From assembly GCF_047607725.1 (NCBI RefSeq), contig NZ_JBLKSS010000031.1:1-16974 (forward strand): a stretch of 16,974 bases of DNA, written 5' to 3'. Origin of the DNA: JBLKSS01 sp047607725 (GTDB lineage: Bacteria; Pseudomonadota; Gammaproteobacteria; Enterobacterales; Enterobacteriaceae). Below the pieces are notes generated by a model. That model worked only from the letters and a program-made list of their open reading frames with translations. It had not been told where the DNA came from and ran no database searches. How positions within the stretch are numbered: position 1 is the stretch's first letter; the number at the start of each line of letters is the position of its first letter. This document shows positions 1 to 6,449 of the stretch, piece after piece. A program made the position numbers and the translations under genes.

Positions 1-118
1 CTGCTTCCAAATTGATTAAATTTACGCCAAGTCAAGAATTAATCCCTGATTTAGTTAGTCTTTATCCCACCAGATCCCGCGAATTCCCGGATATTCCCGT
101 TTATACCTATTGGATCAC
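1..118. other. AT-rich unassigned segment at the left edge
   Basis: This stretch is clearly more AT-rich than the tra genes beside it. On the plus strand one frame (starting at base 3) stays open from the window edge to a TAG near base 128, giving about 41 residues, including LVSLYPTRSREFPD. The other frames have stops. I do not recognise the protein. The tra homology of the neighbouring gene ends between about 120 and 140, so this is probably the edge of a different, inserted or joined sequence, such as a mobile element or its remnant. The function is unknown. Confidence 0.35.
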
Positions 119-631
119 TTTAGGTAAGTCCCCACAGCGGGCGTAGAACACCATCGCACCGTTGAGAATGGCGTACAGCAGCGGCCAGCTCATTAACCAC
201 AGCCAGGCGAACACGTAGCCCTTAAATACCTGCCAGCCCTGATTGACCATCCCCACCAGAACAATCAGCGGGAACACCCCCATCAAAATCCCCATCATCA
301 TCACATGCAGCGTCGGCAGCATGCGTATCGCCACCTGCCCGACCGTCGCCTGCGACAGGCGCTGCTTTTCCAGCGCCGAGGTGGTGGCGATATTGAGCAT
401 CCCCGCCGTATCGTTGCTGCGCGCCGCATAGCTCAGAATGCCGCTGCGCAGGCCGTTCATCACCACGTTCTGCTTGATGTGCTCATCGTAATCGCGGTAC
501 GGCAGCAGGCTGCTCAGTTGTGGAAACTGCATATCGCCGAGCACCTGATTGGCCTGATGGGCCGCCTCCGGCATTTTCAGGGCCGCCAGCAGGCTGTTGG
601 CGGTATGGGTCACCTTGTCAAGCAAACGCAT
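107..631 (-). pseudogene. In-frame TraC'-'TraG chimera, truncated at the 3' end
   Basis: This 174-codon reading frame is a deletion product. Residues 1 to about 48 resemble the N-terminus of F TraC, the VirB4-like ATPase of pilus assembly (shared pattern NSLLAALK then FPQLSSLLPYRDY). From about residue 52 it matches the membrane part of TraG, the mating-pair stabilisation and entry-exclusion protein (KQNVVMNGL, IATTSALEKQRL, WPLLYAILN). The junction lies near 476-490. In F, traC and traG are separated by the traW-traU-traN-traF-traH block, so a multi-kilobase deletion joined them in frame. The TraG match ends near 120-139, and the last few codons come from the foreign left-edge sequence. A strong AAGGAG site lies 5 bases before the ATG, 15 bp after traV, so it could still be translated as a hydrophobic protein with two or three membrane segments. 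It has neither the TraC ATPase domain nor the TraG periplasmic domain. Confidence 0.85.
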
Positions 632-646
632 TCTGACTCCTTATCC

Positions 647-1168
647 TCACAACACCGACCGGGGCGCGCCCCATGTCGCCGGCCTGACCACAAACAGCAC
701 CTTGCCCGGCTGGTGATAAACGTCCTGGCTGTCTATCCAGGGGGCTATCCACAGCTGCGCGGTCTGCTCCGCCAGACGGGCCGGCGACGGGGTATCGACG
801 CCGGTACAACGTGGCAGTGAACAGCGCGCAGGGATAGTGACGAGGGAGACCGGGGCACTGCCCGCCGCTTTCGGACCCGGCGATGCGCTGCGCGGCAACA
901 GGCGCGACGGTGAATTAACCGGAGCGACCGACTGCACGCCGGTATCGCGGCCAATAGCCGAAAAAGGGCCCTCAGCCAGGCGTGGCAGGGCGGTCGCGGC
1001 CGGCTTTGCGACGCTGCCCTCCTCCAGTGTTTTGGCCTTCTCGTTAGCCTGCTCCATCGTCATGCAGCTGTCCGTCGAGGTGGCGTTACAGCCAAACTCG
1101 CTGCGCCCCCCGGCGCAGCCGGCAAGCAGTACGCAGCCGCCGAGTAACATCAGGCGCACCTTACTCAT
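647..1168 (-). CDS. traV: TraV, outer-membrane lipoprotein of the F-type secretion channel
   Basis: TraV is the VirB7-like lipoprotein that anchors the TraK-TraB core complex of the F-type type IV secretion channel in the outer membrane. The 173-residue product has a lipoprotein signal with lipobox LLAGC (Cys18), followed by cysteine-containing SEFGCNAT and CMTMEQANEKAK, and near the C-terminus WIAPWIDSQDVYHQPG. All of these are close to F TraV, and the length (171 in F) agrees. I chose ATG at 1168 because it places the short charged region directly before the lipobox; two upstream in-frame ATGs give a 179-residue alternative. The start overlaps the stop of the 87-residue gene before it. The reading frame looks intact, although its partners TraB and TraK are damaged. 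Confidence 0.92.
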   Translation of the reverse strand: MSKVRLMLLGGCVLLAGCAGGRSEFGCNATSTDSCMTMEQANEKAKTLEEGSVAKPAATALPRLAEGPFSAIGRDTGVQSVAPVNSPSRLLPRSASPGPKAAGSAPVSLVTIPARCSLPRCTGVDTPSPARLAEQTAQLWIAPWIDSQDVYHQPGKVLFVVRPATWGAPRSVL

Positions 1169-1424
1169 GCCGAGTATCCTCATCATTCCGGCTTGGCATG
1201 CACATGCCCTTGCCGGCTATCCCCCACGCCGCCAGGTTGTCATTCACATCACGGTCATTAGCGCAGAACAGCAGAACCGACGCTCCCTCTGCCACCATGC
1301 TGTAACGCATCAACCGCAACAGCAGGCTTTTTCCCGCAACAGTTTTGCCAGTGCCAACCGCCGCCAGGACGGTGCCACCATCAAATTTTTCTGTTCCCTG
1401 ATTAACTTTGCGGTCATGCATCAT
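1161..1424 (-). CDS. Small tra-region protein in the TrbG position
   Basis: An 87-residue protein lies between the TraP-like gene and traV, where F carries trbD and trbG; F TrbG is of similar size (about 83 residues). I assign it by position and size only. The ATG at 1424 overlaps the end of the TraP-like gene and has GGGAG five bases upstream. Its own stop overlaps the traV start, so translation is probably coupled along the operon. Residues 21-28 (AAVGTGKT) match the Walker A consensus by pattern, but the protein is too short for a P-loop ATPase domain. The second half (VAEGASVLLFCANDRDVND) looks like a small folded domain. I see no signal peptide or membrane segment. The function is unknown. 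Confidence 0.6.
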   Translation of the reverse strand: MMHDRKVNQGTEKFDGGTVLAAVGTGKTVAGKSLLLRLMRYSMVAEGASVLLFCANDRDVNDNLAAWGIAGKGMCMPSRNDEDTRHE

Positions 1425-1875
1425 TCGTTCTCCCGGTTTCATGTCTGGCGCTATTCGATGTAGCGTGAGAGCGTTCAGGTGACGGAATACGCGACGGCGA
1501 CAGCAACCGCTCCCACGAGGAGAAGACCATCCAGACCAACCCGACAGCCACGGCATAAGAGCAGGCGGTGCTCACCACATGGCCCACAAACCACGCGCAG
1601 GTTCGCACAAATTCCCCCTTGCCCTGCGCCACAATACGGTCATAAACGTCGCAGCAGGCGGGGTACAGCATCAGCAGCGCCAACCATGCATACGTTGCCA
1701 GCAACAAGACGTTGGCCAGCAGCCAGGCGTTGATAAACTTCACCAGCAGCGACACGCAGACCCGCCGGGGGGACGCCTGCCAGTGCGTACGAAACAATGC
1801 CAGGGCGGCACGATGCTCTTTCATCCCCAGGGTGCGCCGCTTACTCCGCGACGCGTTCATCTCTGCCTTGTTCAT
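1414..1875 (-). CDS. TraP-like inner-membrane protein
   Basis: The 153-residue protein follows traB with a TAATG stop/start overlap and has GGGAG about 7-8 bases before the ATG. In F this place belongs to TraP, a non-essential membrane protein thought to interact with TraB and stabilise the pilus. The basic N-terminus (residues 1-37) is followed by two hydrophobic blocks, at about 40-75 (AWLLANVLLLATYAWLALL) and about 90-118 (VGHVVSTACSYAVAVGLVW), then a polar Ser/Arg-rich tail. Order, size and two-segment topology fit TraP. Sequence similarity cannot be judged firmly by eye, so the symbol is left blank. The frame has no visible defect. Confidence 0.6.
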   Translation of the reverse strand: MNKAEMNASRSKRRTLGMKEHRAALALFRTHWQASPRRVCVSLLVKFINAWLLANVLLLATYAWLALLMLYPACCDVYDRIVAQGKGEFVRTCAWFVGHVVSTACSYAVAVGLVWMVFSSWERLLSPSRIPSPERSHATSNSARHETGRTNDA

Positions 1876-3222
1876 TACCGTTCTCCCGCCTGTGAGGGGG
1901 CCACCCCGAACTGGCGCGGGTCAATGTGGCCCAGTTTTTTCATCATCTCGTCAGTGCTGAAACCGTTCATATATTGGCCCGCCGGCTCGCGCAGTGGCGT
2001 GTCGACCGACGCCTCCCGCGTCGAAGCATTGGCCGCCTCGGCCTTCATCTCCTCCAGCGTCTTCAGCTGGAAACCTTCATGGAACACCACGGTCACCTCG
2101 TTACCCGCACCAATCGGTATCACCTGGTGATACTGCTCCGCCCGCTTGATGTAGTAATCGCTCAGGGTCTGCGCCGCCTTGCTGACGCCACCGCCGGCCA
2201 CCGCGCCGACCCCGACGCTCGGCTGGGCCGCACGGTTAACCCCCTGGCCAATGCCGTCCAGGAAGCCCGCACCCCAGGCAAAGCCCAGGATTTTGCCGTT
2301 GCGCATCACCACCTCACCCTTGACGCCGTTTTTCCCCCGGAAGCTGACGTGGTCGTCCAGCGGCAGGTCAATGATGTCCTCCCCTTTCAGGCAGCTGAGT
2401 TTGCGCAACCGCACGATGGCGCGCTCGCTGGACACATCGCCGTAGGCTTCCATGCTGACAAAGCAGCCGTTCAGGTCATAGGTGCGGCTATTCGGCATCT
2501 CCACGCGCCCGGTAATGCGCACCTGCATCGGCACCGTGGCGGTATTGCCGATAACCGAGGCATTGGCGTCCGCCCCCTCAATCAGTATGGATTTGGCAAA
2601 GCTGCCGGTCGGAATATACGGGTACTTGCTTTTATGGCTTCTCCCCCGCCGGCGGTCTGAGCAGCTTGCGATACAACTGCCCCGGCACCGGAATGTGCCG
2701 GAAGTCCACCGTCGGCGGCGGCACCTCTCCCCGACCGGGATAGAACGCCGTGGGCGACGGTACCGCGCCACCCGGCGCAGGTGGGAAGGCCGACGGCATC
2801 GGCTCCCCTTCTGGCGTCACGCCACCCGCCAGCGGCGGGAGGGGAGGCAGCCCGCCCGGCGCGGTGTTCGCCGGCGTCTCAATAAGCTTGCGGTTTTCCT
2901 CTTCCAGCGAACTGATGCGTTTCTGGTTTTCCTGCCGCGCCTTGCTCAACATGTCGATTTCCTGACGCAGGGAAGAAAACTGTTTGTTGATTTCCGCCTG
3001 CGCCACCTGCGTCTGGGTAATGGCATTCTCGGTCGCCAGCTCACCAAAGGTGTTGTCCACCACGCCGGTCAGGTCTGGCGCAGGCTCATTGCCCTGCGCC
3101 GACTGCGCACTCCCCTCCTGCGACACGTACCAGCCCACGCCCACCGCAGCGGCGATGGCCAGTGCCACGCCGGCCCCCCACAGAAACTGCTTGCGTTTGA
3201 CGAGCACATTAATGTTGGCCAT
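1875..3222 (-). pseudogene. traB: traB, VirB10-like channel protein, with one frameshift
   Basis: TraB is the VirB10/TrbI-type protein spanning from inner membrane to outer-membrane core. The first part (from ATG 3222) has a cytoplasmic start, one membrane segment (about residues 14-32), a coiled-coil-like stretch (QEIDMLSKARQENQKRISSL) and a Pro-rich linker (PGGLPPLPPL). It stops at 2632. The VirB10 domain continues in another frame (IPTGSFAKSILIEGAD, DVSSERAIVRLR, VSFRGKNGVKGEVVMRNG, DYYIKRAEQYHQVIPIGAGN) to 1875. Total length is one base more than a multiple of three. Removing one G from the run complementary to 2643-2647 restores a single frame of about 448 residues (F TraB is 475). This is a single-base insertion in a homopolymer, or a sequencing error. 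It overlaps traK by 14 bp with GGGGAGG before the start. Confidence 0.88.
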
Positions 3223-4501
3223 CGGCAGCCTCCCCGGAGAGCGTCACCCACACGCCCGTCCGCCCCGCCGGGACAATCTCGCGGGTCGGCGTATCGAACA
3301 TCACCGCCCGCACCCCCGGCTGCCAGAAATCAGGCTCGTTAACCCGCACCGGCGTCGTGCCGGGATAGGTGACCATAAAGCGCACCACCTTAAGGCGGTG
3401 CCCCTTCCACACCCGCAGCGCCTCAGCCCGCAAGCCGGCAGGCAACGGCAACCGCTCATGCGTCGCCGGCGCCTCGCCATAACCGGCCGGTAACCGCCCG
3501 GCCATCAGCGCCTGGTTGAGCGCAACCAGCATCGACTCATAGGGCTGGGACTGCTCCCAGACCTTCGCCGCCGCGGAGACGCCCTGCCCTTCGCCGACCA
3601 GGGAGAACGTGCGCCCGCTGCCCGCCTGAGGCACCGCGCGTAGCGAGAAATTCAGGCCACGGGCGGTTTCGATAACAAAGGTAAACGGCTTTTTGTTAAG
3701 CGTACTGAGCACCAGAGCTCCGTTAGCCGTGGGTGCGTAGCGCACCAGACTTTCATCGATGCCGCTCACCGCCACCACACTGTCCCCCGGCACGCTAAAC
3801 AGATTGGGCTCAGTGTTACTCAGCGCCACGGCCGCCTGACTGCCGTTTTGCAGGGGGATAATCACCGGCGCATTAACCGTACCGGCCGCCGCTGCGCCGC
3901 AGACCAGCACCCCGGCAACAAACAGGCTAAGCAAGCGGTTATTTTTCTCATCGGACACCTCGACAAAGCGGGCAAGCCAGGTCACGCCATCGCTGTGGTC
4001 CAGATACAGCGAGTAATACTTGAGCGCGACATCCGGTTTGGCATCACCAAACCAGGTTTTCAGTTCGCCGCGAATATCAACACGCCCTTGCGCCGGATAG
4101 ACCTTGACGCCGGTTTTAAAGAAGGCCGCATTAACGTCTTTCTTTATCTGACGCGCCTCTTTCGCCAAGGCCAGCTTGAGCGACTTCTGCGCCGCCGGCT
4201 TGACCATCGACAGCAGAAACTGATGTGACGCCTCCACCGTTTCCGACGTCACATTCAGACGCAACGCCACAAAACTCAGTGCCATCTGCTCCAGGTAGGA
4301 GGCGTCCATGCTGTTTTCCGACAACGCGAACGGCGCCTTGAACAGCATCGGCACGACCACCCTCTGCCGGTCGCCCTGCAGGCGATAATGGGTCATAGCC
4401 AGAATGACATTGGACGCCACGCTCAGAAATAAAAATGCGCCGAGCAGCACCAGGCTTAAGGCGATAATCTTGTTTGAATTCAACCGGGCAGCATGTTTCA
4501 T
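3209..4501 (-). CDS. traE-traK: TraE-TraK read-through fusion (one-base deletion at the overlap)
   Basis: One 430-codon frame encodes two F-type transfer proteins. Residues 1 to about 186 are TraE (VirB8-like, one N-terminal membrane segment ALSLVLLGAFLFLSVASNV, ending DGVTWLARFVEVSDEK). The rest is TraK (VirB9-like outer-membrane core secretin; LSNTEPNLFSVPGDSVVAV, NKKPFTFVIETARGLN, DFWQPGVRAVMFD). The join is at an A5 run on the coding strand (complement of 3942-3946). With six A's, TraE would end GAG AAA AAA TAA, and TraK would start at the overlapping ATG (3949-3951) as MRKNN, as in F. Losing one A turns the overlap into an in-frame linker and puts the TraK signal sequence (LLSLFVAGVLVCGAAAA) in the middle of a polyprotein. 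Whether signal peptidase could still release TraK is unknown. It could also be a sequencing error. Confidence 0.9.
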   Translation of the reverse strand: MKHAARLNSNKIIALSLVLLGAFLFLSVASNVILAMTHYRLQGDRQRVVVPMLFKAPFALSENSMDASYLEQMALSFVALRLNVTSETVEASHQFLLSMVKPAAQKSLKLALAKEARQIKKDVNAAFFKTGVKVYPAQGRVDIRGELKTWFGDAKPDVALKYYSLYLDHSDGVTWLARFVEVSDEKNNRLLSLFVAGVLVCGAAAAGTVNAPVIIPLQNGSQAAVALSNTEPNLFSVPGDSVVAVSGIDESLVRYAPTANGALVLSTLNKKPFTFVIETARGLNFSLRAVPQAGSGRTFSLVGEGQGVSAAAKVWEQSQPYESMLVALNQALMAGRLPAGYGEAPATHERLPLPAGLRAEALRVWKGHRLKVVRFMVTYPGTTPVRVNEPDFWQPGVRAVMFDTPTREIVPAGRTGVWVTLSGEAADGQH

Positions 4502-4510
4502 TCCCTGACC

Positions 4511-4816
4511 TTATTTAATCCATTGCCGAAAACACGATGGCGGTACTTTTTTATGAATATCCCGCAAGAGAAAGGTCGGCATATACCAGTAACCCAAATC
4601 CCGTAACCAGACACTGCCCTTCCCTTTTTTTAATTTTCGTATCGCCCCATACACCAGGGCCATGACGATAAGTCCCGCTATCTGTTTTCCCTGCCAGAAA
4701 AACCAGCAGCCAGATAACACAATAGGGATAAGTTCGTCAGGCGTTAAGCCAAACCAGCGGCCCTGATGACTCAGTGTTTTCGGGAAACGGTAATTGTCGA
4801 TATCGTCTCCCGACAT
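4511..4816 (-). CDS. traL: TraL, pilus assembly membrane protein
   Basis: TraL is a small VirB3-like inner-membrane protein needed for F pilus assembly. The product (101 residues from the second of two adjacent ATGs) carries YRFPKTLSHQGRWFGLTPDE, then a hydrophobic region (about residues 30-60) and a basic stretch KLKKGKG followed by YWYMPT. This fits the TraL order of a cytoplasmic N-terminus, hydrophobic hairpin and conserved aromatic tail. AGGAGGG lies directly before the first ATG (4819) and four bases before the second, so I prefer 4816. It sits 12 bp after traA and 9 bp before traE. It is slightly longer than F TraL (91) and has no visible defect. Confidence 0.88.
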   Translation of the reverse strand: MSGDDIDNYRFPKTLSHQGRWFGLTPDELIPIVLSGCWFFWQGKQIAGLIVMALVYGAIRKLKKGKGSVWLRDLGYWYMPTFLLRDIHKKVPPSCFRQWIK

Positions 4817-4828
4817 CATCCCTCCTGA

Positions 4829-5188
4829 TTAATACCCGGCGACCTTCATGCCGACGTTGCCGATAATCGACAGAATGATGAAGCCGAACAGGAATTTGAA
4901 ACTGTGGGTCAGCACATAGAGCACCAGACCCGCCAGCACTTCCCCCAGGATGATCCACTTGTACATGGTCGAGCCGCTGCCGGCGGTTGCCTTGACGGCA
5001 GCGTCACCGTCCGCCAGTAAATCTTTACCGGCAGCGATGGCCATCTCCGGGAAAAAGGCGAGCAGTAAAGCCATAGGGAATATGAGCTTGAAAAAATTCA
5101 CCACACGCTGACGAGAAAATAGCCCCGTGCGTAGATATCTGTTTTTTTGGGCAACAGAAGTCCGCTGAGTGCTTATTGCAGTACTCAT
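4829..5188 (-). CDS. traA: TraA, F-type propilin
   Basis: TraA is the pilin precursor of F-type conjugative pili. The 119-residue product has a long leader of about 52 residues, basic then hydrophobic (FFKLIFPMALLLAFFPEMAIA), with cleavage expected before AGKDLL. The mature part (about 67 residues; 70 in F) has KATAGSGSTMYKWIILGEVL and a second hydrophobic segment FLFGFIILSIIGNVGM, matching the two membrane helices of F pilin. The start ATG has AAAGGAT upstream. It lies 78 bp after traY as in F-type operons. The frame is intact, but maturation genes (traQ, traX) and most assembly genes are not in this window. Confidence 0.92.
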   Translation of the reverse strand: MSTAISTQRTSVAQKNRYLRTGLFSRQRVVNFFKLIFPMALLLAFFPEMAIAAGKDLLADGDAAVKATAGSGSTMYKWIILGEVLAGLVLYVLTHSFKFLFGFIILSIIGNVGMKVAGY

Positions 5189-5266
5189 TAAAAAATCCTT
5201 TATTTACAGGTAGGCCATGATGCAAAGACTTCACGCATCAACCTAAGTCGTTATAGCGATAAAAAA

Positions 5267-5476
5267 TTAGACGTTATCTGGCTCTTCAATCACCTCTCTA
5301 CTATCAGGGTTAAAGTCAGGGAAGCGTTTAAGGTGATCTTGCACCCGCAATTTCACTTCCCCCGAGCGGGACTTGCCCGTCTTTTGGATAGAAGCATAGA
5401 GCAAGGCAGTGTATTCCTGGTTCAGCTTGAACGTAATTAACTTGTTCGGGTTGTCATCCCGTCGTTGACGGCGCAC
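5267..5476 (-). CDS. traY: TraY, ribbon-helix-helix relaxosome protein and regulator
   Basis: TraY binds oriT and the traY promoter as a ribbon-helix-helix protein and helps TraI nick. The 69-residue product has a single RHH unit: the strand NKLITFKLNQEY, then SIQKTGKSRSGEVKLRVQDH, then KRFPDFN, matching the repeated unit of F TraY. F has two tandem units (131 residues); R1/R100-type TraY has one, so this resembles the latter. I chose the GTG at 5476 because AAGGAG lies seven bases upstream; an in-frame ATG at 5611 would add 45 hydrophobic residues that do not belong to the family. It is the first gene of the remaining tra operon. Its upstream neighbours traJ, traM and oriT are gone, replaced at 5645 by the inverted-repeat element. 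Confidence 0.87.
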   Translation of the reverse strand: MRRQRRDDNPNKLITFKLNQEYTALLYASIQKTGKSRSGEVKLRVQDHLKRFPDFNPDSREVIEEPDNV

Positions 5477-5502
5477 GCCAGTTCTCCTTTGTTGTTTTCT
5501 TT

Positions 5503-5532
5503 CTAATATGAAAACATAAAAAAAAGCGTCAA
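5503..5532 (-). promoter_or_regulatory. Candidate traY promoter
   Basis: On the minus strand TTGACG (complement of 5527-5532) and TATTAG (complement of 5503-5508) are separated by 18 bp containing a T8 tract. The predicted start of transcription lies a few bases upstream of the traY ribosome-binding site. This fits the F PY promoter position. It was found by eye only. Confidence 0.45.
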
Positions 5533-5645
5533 CCCAATATCCTATAATCCATAGAAAAAATAACAATTTGTTAACATTAAAGATGTAGGTGTCTTTCCTG
5601 AAAAAACTCATGAATTATCACAAAAGAAATTCTGTTATTTCAGTA

Positions 5646-5694
5646 GTAAGCACCCCGTGGAGGACGTCTTGAATTATTGGTGGGTTTGTTGTAT
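5646..5694 (+). repeat. Left terminal inverted repeat (49 bp)
   Basis: It starts GTAAGCACCCCGTGGAGG and ends TTTGTTGTAT. It is identical to the reverse complement of 5935-5983 except for A instead of G at repeat position 7. Confidence 0.92.
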
Positions 5695-5780
5695 AGCCCG
5701 ATAAGAATATGTTCCACTACGATGCCTAGTGAACCCGCATCCTATAAGGGACGGCTGTCAGATCATGGATAATCCGGCGA

Positions 5781-5816
5781 TGATAGTGTCCACTTAAATT
5801 TTAATGGACACTATCA
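5781..5816. repeat. Perfect 12-bp inverted repeat inside the element
   Basis: TGATAGTGTCCA (5781-5792) and TGGACACTATCA (5805-5816) flank a 12-base AT-only-like loop (5793-5804, one C). A T tract typical of an intrinsic terminator is missing. It may be a structural or transposase-binding part of the element, or the two ends of another small element. A degenerate version recurs near 16888-16915. Confidence 0.75.
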
Positions 5817-5934
5817 CAAACTTCAGAANCACTAATTTCATATCACTCAAACCAGGATGGAAATAAAAGTTATTAAAATCAATACAATGTGAAAATACAA
5901 TGAGCATAAGCGTGCAACGTAGGTTTACTGTCTC

Positions 5935-5983
5935 ATACAACAAACCCACCAATAATTCAAGACGTCCTCCACGGGGCGCTTAC
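5935..5983 (-). repeat. Right terminal inverted repeat (49 bp)
   Basis: It is the mirror copy of 5646-5694, ending GGGGCGCTTAC at 5983. galM sequence begins at the next base, so this end cuts that gene. Confidence 0.92.
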
Positions 5984-6449
5984 TTATCGTCGGTGACGGT
6001 ATAGCGCACGTCAGCCACCAGATTGCCGGGATAGCCATGATCGCCGTCGGCGGAATGTAGTCGGTACAGCACCAAGGTCTGATCCTGCTCCACCTGCTGC
6101 CAGCGGCTGGTTGTGGAATCCCTCCGGCCCTCCGTGCAACTGATGTTCGCCCTGATTGGAGGCCAGCGTAAAGCGCTTACCCTCGAGGCTCAATGTGGCC
6201 CCGCGAATGCGGTTGGCATAACGGCCGACGGTGGTGCCGAGGTAGGCGTTTTGGCGTAGATAATCCATCGGGGTGGGACAGCCCAGCAGAACTTCGCGGG
6301 TACCCCCGCCAGTAGCGGCACCTGGCAGGAGAGCCAGGTTGCGACCCAGTCCATCAGGGTGTGACCTGAAACCCCTGGTCATTGCCGAGGGTGACCAGCC
6401 GAAACGGCTGGCCGTCGGGCGCCTGGCCCGATTCATACTCTTTCAGCAT
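5984..6449 (-). pseudogene. galM: galM, aldose 1-epimerase, 3' truncated and frameshifted
   Basis: GalM interconverts alpha- and beta-galactose at the entry to the Leloir pathway. About the first 155 of roughly 346 codons remain, ending at the repeat boundary in DGDHGYPGNL...YTVTDD, so the half with several catalytic residues is gone. The start ATG (6449) overlaps the galK stop; MLKEYESGQAPDGQPFRL is the expected N-terminus. At least three frameshifts precede the truncation. A 2-bp duplication (AC) lies near 6361-6364. A second shift lies in the G run near 6303-6307, before REVLLGCPTP. An extra C near 6110 lies between GPEGFHNQ and RWQQVEQ. The conserved GRYANRI and QLHGGPEGF motifs are still readable. 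The gene is non-functional. Confidence 0.92.

Larger units (their letters stand above)
5646..5983. mobile_element. 338-bp inverted-repeat element with IS66-like ends
   Basis: The element is bounded by 49-bp terminal inverted repeats that differ at one position and begin GTAAGC at each outer end. IS66-family elements characteristically begin GTAA(GCG). The interior (5695-5934) is AT-rich, has no plausible reading frame, contains one ambiguous base (5829) and includes a 36-bp hairpin sequence. This fits a MITE or an internally deleted insertion sequence mobilised by a transposase elsewhere. No 8-bp target duplication is present: the left flank is tttcagta and the right flank ttatcgtc. The left flank is tra DNA and the right flank is the middle of galM. 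The simplest explanation is recombination or deletion between copies, so this element probably marks the join between the tra segment and the gal region. The family assignment is inference from the ends only. Confidence 0.7.

Noticed and set aside
305..820. Long plus-strand open frame of 171 codons opposite the traC-traG hybrid and traV
   Set aside because: It lies antisense to frames with clear TraC/TraG and TraV homology, has Arg/His/Gln-rich composition typical of a shadow, and no ribosome-binding site of note.
1926..2660. Plus-strand 244-codon open frame opposite traB
   Set aside because: It is antisense to the well-recognised VirB10 domain; low-complexity composition fits an antisense shadow in GC-rich DNA.
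5781..5816. Palindrome in the element as an intrinsic terminator
   Set aside because: The stem is AT-rich and no T tract follows on either strand.
5638..5991. Target-site duplication flanking the inverted-repeat element
   Set aside because: The 8 bases on the two sides (tttcagta and ttatcgtc) do not match, so a simple insertion cannot be claimed.
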